From the NCBI RefSeq assembly GCF_002954545.1, contig NZ_MSCH01000003.1, forward strand, positions 2,705,991 through 2,769,990: a DNA stretch of 64,000 bases. Direction: 5' to 3'. Shown in pieces: positions 59,009 to 64,000 of this stretch. Position 1 is the first letter of the stretch, and every line of letters begins with the position of its first letter. The position numbers were made by a program, and so were the translations under genes. The notes beneath the pieces are model-generated. The model searched no databases. It was not told the DNA's origin and worked only from the letters and a program-made list of their open reading frames with translations. The DNA comes from Psychrosphaera saromensis. GTDB taxonomy: Bacteria > Pseudomonadota > Gammaproteobacteria > Enterobacterales > Alteromonadaceae.

Positions 59009-60625
59009 ATGATACGTTTAACTGAAATTAAATTGCCGTTAAATCATGCACCAGAAGATCTAACGTCTGCAATAACGACAAAACTTAAAATTTCTGCTGA
59101 ACAAATAGCAACATTTGTTATGTTTAAACGTGGTTACGATGCTCGTAATAAAAGAAATATCCAATTAATTTATACCTTAGACATTACCCTTTCAGATAAC
59201 ACGTTAACGGATAAACTGCTAAGCCAGTTTGAATCTGACCAACACGTAAAAGTAACGCCAGATACCAGTTACAAATACGTAGGTGAAGCGCCTGCTGACT
59301 TAACAGAACGCCCTATTGTTATTGGTTTTGGCCCTTGTGGTTTATTAGCTGGATTGACCCTTGCCCAAATGGGGTTTAAACCTATCATCATTGAGCGCGG
59401 CAACGAAGTAAGACAAAGAACCAAAGACACCTTTGGCTTTTGGCGTCAGCGTAAATTAAACACAGAATCAAACGTCCAATTTGGTGAAGGCGGCGCGGGT
59501 ACTTTCTCTGACGGTAAATTATATAGCCAGGTAAAAGATCCAAACCATTATGGCCGTAAAGTGATGACAGAATTTGTTAGAGCTGGCGCACCAGATGAGA
59601 TCTTATTTGTAAGTAAACCGCACATTGGTACTTATAAATTAGTGAGTATGGTAGAAAAAATGCGTGCTGAGATCATAGAGCTTGGCGGTGAAATACGCTT
59701 TGGCACTCGCGTTGACGACATTCATATCACAGACAATCAAATCACAGGTGTCACTTTAAACAACGGTGAAAAACTCGATAGTAATCACGTTGTTTTAGCC
59801 GTTGGTCACAGCGCTCGTGATACTTTCCAAATGATTTACGACAAAGGCATTTATGTTGAAGCTAAACCTTTCTCTATTGGTTTTAGAATTGAACATAAAC
59901 AGTCCACCATAGACCAAGCACGTTTTGGTGATAACGCAGGTAACGAAATTTTAGGCGCAGCGGATTACAAGCTAGTTCATCATTGTAAAAATGGCCGCTC
60001 TGTTTACAGTTTTTGTATGTGTCCGGGCGGCACTGTGGTTGCGGCAACCTCTGAAGAAAATCGCGTAGTGACCAATGGCATGAGCCAATACTCAAGAAAC
60101 GAACGTAATGCCAACAGCGCTATCGTTGTAGGCATAGACCCAGCACGAGATTACCCAAACCACCCTCTTGCCGGCATAGACTTACAAAGAGAATTAGAAA
60201 GCTTAGCCTTTGAGTTAGGTGGTAGAGACTACAATGCACCAGCGCAAACCATTGGGGACTTCTTAAAAGGTAAACCAGACTCACAGTTAGGCGATGTAAA
60301 ACCATCATTTACACCGGGCATTACCTTAACCGACTTAAGCAAAGCCTTGCCAGATTTTGCAGTAGAGGCAATACGTGAAGCTATTCCAGCGTTTAATAAA
60401 AAGATACAAGGCTTTGGCTCAGATGACGGTTTATTAACGGGTGTAGAAACCAGAACCTCATCACCAATTAGCATAAAGCGAAATAAAGAATTCCAAAGCA
60501 TTAATACCAAAGGTCTGTTTCCTGCAGGTGAAGGCGCGGGTTACGCAGGTGGCATTTTATCGGCAGGAATCGACGGCATTAAAGTAGCAGAAGCGGTCGC
60601 TAAGTCTATTTTGAAGTTGGACTAA
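59009..60625 (+). CDS. FAD-dependent oxidoreductase, uncharacterised family
   Basis: 538 residues. An N-terminal ~100-residue domain precedes the dinucleotide fold VIGFGPCGLLAGLTLAQMG (~104-122), then FGEGGAGTFSDGKLYS and a C-terminal FAD motif GLFPAGEGAGYAGGILSAGIDG (~505-526). This set belongs to the FAD-dependent dehydrogenase family annotated in many proteobacteria without known substrate. ATG start. The stop is followed at once by an octamer tandem repeat. Confidence 0.9.
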   Translation: MIRLTEIKLPLNHAPEDLTSAITTKLKISAEQIATFVMFKRGYDARNKRNIQLIYTLDITLSDNTLTDKLLSQFESDQHVKVTPDTSYKYVGEAPADLTERPIVIGFGPCGLLAGLTLAQMGFKPIIIERGNEVRQRTKDTFGFWRQRKLNTESNVQFGEGGAGTFSDGKLYSQVKDPNHYGRKVMTEFVRAGAPDEILFVSKPHIGTYKLVSMVEKMRAEIIELGGEIRFGTRVDDIHITDNQITGVTLNNGEKLDSNHVVLAVGHSARDTFQMIYDKGIYVEAKPFSIGFRIEHKQSTIDQARFGDNAGNEILGAADYKLVHHCKNGRSVYSFCMCPGGTVVAATSEENRVVTNGMSQYSRNERNANSAIVVGIDPARDYPNHPLAGIDLQRELESLAFELGGRDYNAPAQTIGDFLKGKPDSQLGDVKPSFTPGITLTDLSKALPDFAVEAIREAIPAFNKKIQGFGSDDGLLTGVETRTSSPISIKRNKEFQSINTKGLFPAGEGAGYAGGILSAGIDGIKVAEAVAKSILKLD

Positions 60626-60631
60626 AAGCAG

Positions 60632-60702
60632 CTTTAGGGCTTTAGGGCTTTAGGGCTTTAGGGCTTTAGGGCTTTAGGGCTTTAGGGCTTTAGGGCTTTA
60701 GG
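60632..60702 (+). repeat. Tandem repeat of CTTTAGGG, 8.9 copies
   Basis: Eight perfect copies of the octamer CTTTAGGG plus seven bases of a ninth begin six bases after the stop of the FAD oxidoreductase gene. The unit length is not a multiple of three. A shorter, imperfect relative lies at 9508-9529 in the same sense after another stop codon. Confidence 0.95.
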
Positions 60703-60743
60703 CAATGATTGGAGCAGATAAGATTTCAGTCAAACATTATATT

Positions 60744-60841
60744 AATTCTGATAAACAAATTTTGCTGTCCGTTTATCAGAATTATTATTGATCTGCTTTA
60801 GCTTATAAAACAAACTTAACGTTTATGAAATAAGCTAAAGC
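60744..60841. terminator. Two long hairpins between convergent genes
   Basis: AATTCTGATAAAC/GTTTATCAGAATT (60744-60783, 14-base loop) and GCTTTAGCTTAT/ATAAGCTAAAGC (60795-60841, 23-base loop) are two perfect-stem hairpins (13 and 12 bp) in the gap between the FAD oxidoreductase and the peroxiredoxin-like gene. Neither has a clear T-run. Confidence 0.55.
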
Positions 60842-60857
60842 CTTGTTAAAAAAAGTT

Positions 60858-61508
60858 TTAAGCCAACTTTTTTAACGCTGCAATAATATCATCTGGCTCA
60901 GAACGTGTTCTGTAGTCCACATCAACATAACGCCACAACACCTCACCATCGCTACTCAATACAAAGGTAGCTGGGATTGGTAATACATTGCCGTTGCCAT
61001 TATTAATAGCTTCTAGATCTAAATTACGGTCTACACGCATATGATCCACAAGAAACTCAGGTACTTCCCATGCAACACCATATTCAGAAGCAACTTTTGC
61101 GTCTTGATCAGACAACACAGTAAAGTCCATTTCACTAATTTCGTTTTTGGTCAGTGACTCATCAGGCACTTGAGGACTAATCGCCACCAATGTCGCACCT
61201 AAACCATGAATTTCGCTTAAACGAGCTTGTAACGCTCTAAGTTGTAAATTGCAGTAAGGACACCAACTACCACGATAAAACGTCAGTACCACAGGCCCTT
61301 TAGCTAAAGCATCATTCAGCGCAATCAAATTACCGTCTTGGTTTGGCAAAGTAAAACTAGGCGCTTTTTCACCAAGTTTTAACGCATCTTCACCTTGTAA
61401 AAAGGCCTTTGACTGCTTAATAATATCATCAACACCTTGCATAAAATCAGGATTAGCTTCTCGCCCAGCGGCAACCTTGGCTTCAGTTTGTTGTTTTAAA
61501 CTTTTCAT
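60858..61508 (-). CDS. Peroxiredoxin-like (AhpC/TSA) protein
   Basis: 216 residues. The thioredoxin fold begins near residue 42 (GEKAPSFTLPNQDG), and the active region reads YRGSWCPYCNLQLRAL (~79-94) with a CxxC pair instead of the single Cys of most peroxiredoxins. This matches the peroxiredoxin-like family with WCPYC. A helical N-terminal extension of about 35 residues precedes it. Cytoplasmic; no signal peptide. Confidence 0.88.
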   Translation of the reverse strand: MKSLKQQTEAKVAAGREANPDFMQGVDDIIKQSKAFLQGEDALKLGEKAPSFTLPNQDGNLIALNDALAKGPVVLTFYRGSWCPYCNLQLRALQARLSEIHGLGATLVAISPQVPDESLTKNEISEMDFTVLSDQDAKVASEYGVAWEVPEFLVDHMRVDRNLDLEAINNGNGNVLPIPATFVLSSDGEVLWRYVDVDYRTRSEPDDIIAALKKLA

Positions 61509-61906
61509 ACGACTCTCTACTTTTTATGCTCAGAATGTAAATACGTTTACTCAAAACATTAACCTTATAAAACAGACCAAATGCTAGGGTTAATGTCTAT
61601 TCGTTTACCTCTTTATGGGGGAGTAAGACGCCAAATTCAAGGAAGACCGGCTTTGAGGGTTACGAATACTTATGACAATGACAATCTCATTTTTCGGCCA
61701 CCTACCGGGTTTAAGCCGCTTTTTTGATAAAAGTTTAACGTACGCTCAAATTCAGGTAGATAACATTGCCACCTACTTTAATTTAACTAGCTGAAGTTTG
61801 GGTAGATTCAAGGTCGAAGTGCACCACCTTTACTAAACTATAAGTTCACGCAGATGCAAAAATCAACTGTTATTTGTCCCGATTAATTTGCTTGTATGGA
61901 TAATAA
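61509..61906. other. 398-bp intergenic region without a convincing gene
   Basis: No supported frame is found on either strand. The stretch is less AT-rich than its surroundings and contains fragments (GGTAGGTGGC-like on the minus strand) that look like pieces of mobile or repeated DNA, including copy C of the 36-bp repeat. It begins the accessory region at the right end. Confidence 0.5.
61755..61790. repeat. Diverged, inverted copy C of the 36-bp repeat
   Basis: Read on the minus strand it aligns with the copies at 16.0 and 17.5 kb (shared blocks AAATTAA, GGTGGC and TTAT). Roughly two thirds of positions agree by eye, so homology is probable but not certain. Confidence 0.4.
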
Positions 61907-62674
61907 TTAATATGAAATTTTTTTAACCGAGCTATTAGGAATCTCTATTGCTTCACCGTCTACTTTTAAAACAACGTATTCTGAAGTTCTTAAATAAAGC
62001 TCTCCACTACTTACGCAATTTGCTTTACCCTCACAAGAATAATGAACAGTAACATCCACACCACCATATTTAAGCTCTTTCATAAATTTAGAATACGTTT
62101 CGGCATTAAATAAATTGAATATAAATATGGATATAACAATTAAGTAGCTGCCTATAAGTGCATACTTTATATGCTTAGGTTTTCTCATAAAATAAAGCGT
62201 AATTGGTATTGGTATTAAAGGGATAGTATTTGATAAGTACCATGGCAATGAATTTATCCACCCCATAAACGGCATTATAATAGCCCCAAAAAAAACAGCC
62301 GAATAAATGGCAGCTATAGAAGCTACCTTAAGATACTGTTTAAATGGCATTTCAGGAAGTGAAGTTTTCTGGCCTATTTTAATTTGAGTATATGCTACAT
62401 TTAGTGCGAATTTTATAATTATACTGACCCCTGCAAACACTAATATTGCCGTAAAAAAAAACAACAAACTAAGAAAAACAACGTTAAATCTTAAATACGG
62501 AACGCCTTCAAATGGAATTCTAAGGTCATTTAAATATGCATACTTATATAAGGCAAGTTCGGCTATAAGGCCAATAAATGTAGATCCGCCTAAAGCAGTA
62601 ACGAAGCTTGATATGAGTATCTTTAATGGTAGAGAGAGACCAACAAACTTTTCAATAATTTGCTTTATCTTCAT
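61907..62674 (-). CDS. Membrane protein, unknown, 255 aa
   Basis: 255 residues with about six hydrophobic helices (~16-36, ~47-72, ~73-92, ~110-132, ~140-160 and ~170-188) and a C-terminal soluble domain of ~55 residues with two cysteines (CEGKANC), ending KKISY. No family is recognised. It lies beside transposase remains, so it may be an acquired gene. GTTAGGCATC on the minus strand about 27 bp before the start recalls the right end of an attC site. Confidence 0.6.
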   Translation of the reverse strand: MKIKQIIEKFVGLSLPLKILISSFVTALGGSTFIGLIAELALYKYAYLNDLRIPFEGVPYLRFNVVFLSLLFFFTAILVFAGVSIIIKFALNVAYTQIKIGQKTSLPEMPFKQYLKVASIAAIYSAVFFGAIIMPFMGWINSLPWYLSNTIPLIPIPITLYFMRKPKHIKYALIGSYLIVISIFIFNLFNAETYSKFMKELKYGGVDVTVHYSCEGKANCVSSGELYLRTSEYVVLKVDGEAIEIPNSSVKKISY

Positions 62675-62903
62675 TTAAATTCCTATCTACGAATGATGCC
62701 TAACGAGGCTGTAGAATTTCTCATTCTCAGCCAGTATCTTTAAATAAAAACCACAATATTTCACATCCTTATAAGATTCAATAACTTATTTTATTTTCAA
62801 TAATAATATTGCTTAAAGTGTGGTTAAATTGCGTTTAAAGTGGGCTTATAGAGCTAGTTAATGAAGTGAGGCTTGATATGTGTATAAAGGCTTAACTCTT
62901 GGT

Positions 62904-64000
62904 CTAATGCAAACTATTTCTTAACTTCTCTATGTTGTGAACAAGGCAATACATTTGCCATTGGGTATTTACTTTATCTTGGCCACGTAGCGTAAATTTG
63001 TTCATGCCTTTATTGACGGTGATGTTGCCAAACACAGGTTCGATAGCACCAAGTCGTTTACTGTATTGTCGTCGTCCTATTGGACTATCTATCTTAACTT
63101 TCATTTTGTCGCCATAACTTAGCTTTTTCCGTGACTCATCATTTTTGAATTGAACTTGTCTTCCTCTGTCTTTCGGCTCTTTACGCATACACTGTTGCTG
63201 TAATGGACACACTTTACAGTCTTTTAAGTAACCACAGAATCGAGTGTATTGTTGATTGTGATTATTTACGTTTATCCCACTGCACCACATTTCATTTCCA
63301 GCTGGACAGTGACACGTTTGTGTTGCTTCATCATAATGAAAGTCATCTGAGGTGAATAATCTTGGCTTGCCTTTGCTGCGTTTTAATCTACGTTTTTCTT
63401 GCTCTGTTTCATACGTCTCGCTTTCTTTAAATAGCGGATTACGTTTCTAAATTGATTGTCAGCAATATAACTATCGAATCCACTTTGGGCCATAAATTCC
63501 AAATTGGCTTCACTGTTAAAGCCACTGTCTGCTGTGAATTTAATCGTGTGTTTGTTTGGTTGTGTTTCTGTAGTGAGTTTATCAAGTTGTTGCTTTAGTT
63601 GAGTAACGGCTGGCGCTAAGGTTTGTTGCTCACCAACTGAGCCCCACACTTGTGCTTGTAGTATTATTTGATGTTTATCATCGTTAATCGCAATACCATT
63701 GTAACCTTGAATTGTGCCTTTACTTGTTGTCATTTTTGCACTGTCTGGGTCGGTAATATTACTTTTAACGGGCTTGCCTTTACTGCCTGTTTTTTCTTGA
63801 TGTGTCGCTAGATATTCCCTGATTTTCGCTGCACTTTTATCGAGCTTGGCCTGTTGCTTCAAGTCATGAGCCACTTCATCTTCACCTAAACTATCTTGTG
63901 CTTGATGACGTTCAAGTATGCGTTGACTGGCTCGGCGAAGTTTGGCTTGTTTACGCTCAAGCTCATCGAATGTACCGCTCCATTCTTTACTCGCGTTTGA
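62904..64000 (-). pseudogene. IS1182-family transposase, frameshifted and cut by the window end
   Basis: The frame is open from the window edge (64000) to about 63446 and shows DDE-transposase sequence (FTADSGFNSEANLEF, then YIADNQFRN). There it shifts: family proteins read ADNQFRxRxP, and the matching RNPLFKESETYETEQ continues in another frame from 63440 through a CHCPAGNEMWCSG zinc-type region to the stop at 62904. One base appears to be missing. The N-terminus and left inverted repeat lie outside the window. The right inverted repeat could not be identified. Confidence 0.85.

Noticed and set aside
62695-62725. GTTAGGC on the minus strand before the 255-aa membrane gene as an attC site
   Set aside because: A matching left arm is not found within 150 bp; at most it is a worn right half.
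63430-63460. Programmed ribosomal frameshift in the IS1182 transposase
   Set aside because: No slippery heptamer is seen at the break and the family is normally made from a single frame; a base loss is simpler.

Overview
The window looks like chromosome of a marine gammaproteobacterium of the order Alteromonadales, closest in style to Colwelliaceae or their relatives. The reasons are the low G+C, gene neighbourhoods shared by enteric and marine gammaproteobacteria (yfbV | ackA-pta; fabA next to rmf, a DUF3466 gene and uup), a divergent bioA | bioBFCD locus, and small families (DUF3010, DUF2897, DUF4144, DUF6122) that I associate with Shewanella/Colwellia-type genomes. This assignment is an inference from gene content; no rRNA gene is present.

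Layout. 0.2-15.5 kb holds housekeeping and stress genes: DEAD-box helicase DbpA, a YbiT-type ABC-F ATPase, a MarR regulator with an unusually clear operator, murI, xthA, yceI, a PhoD-type phosphatase, and a FIST sensor gene followed by a GGDEF-EAL protein. 15.9-19.0 kb is an accessory patch: a 3-hydroxyacyl-CoA dehydrogenase, an SGNH-type lipoprotein, small membrane ORFs, one convincing integron attC site, one weaker attC-like site, and a 36-bp repeat; no integron integrase is visible. 19.0-29.3 kb returns to core genes: yfbV, ackA-pta, then a compact run (ACT protein, EIIA-like protein without its phospho-histidine, ArsC-like protein, dapE, an M15 peptidase, a DUF2897 protein) and a chemoreceptor. 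29.4-35.5 kb has yaeQ and the whole biotin locus with a BirA-type operator between bioB and bioA. 36-46 kb has asnS, fadH, sppA, ansA and fabA with a perfect FabR-type palindrome. 46-52.5 kb, mostly minus strand, has rmf (57 aa), a DUF3466 protein, uup, a glutaredoxin-like protein and rlmL. At 52.7-53.2 kb two identical initiator tRNA genes are followed by a decaying tandem array of tRNA 3'-half sequences. 53.5-61.5 kb has a PepSY-type protein, an orphan solute-binding protein, a DUF5916 outer-membrane protein, an rRNA/tRNA methyltransferase, fdxA, an FAD oxidoreductase and a peroxiredoxin-like protein. 61.5-64 kb is accessory again and ends in a frameshifted IS1182-type transposase that runs off the window.

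How parts work together. AckA-Pta interconvert acetyl-CoA and acetate. BioA, B, F, C and D make biotin from a malonyl-ACP-derived precursor, probably under BirA. FabA makes unsaturated fatty acids under probable FabR control. The FIST and GGDEF-EAL genes probably form a sensor/c-di-GMP pair. No complete new defence system, prophage or CRISPR array is visible. The most unusual material is the tRNA-derived repeat array, the integrase-less cassette patch with its dispersed repeat, the EIIA-like protein without its phospho-acceptor, and an octamer tandem repeat placed directly after two stop codons.
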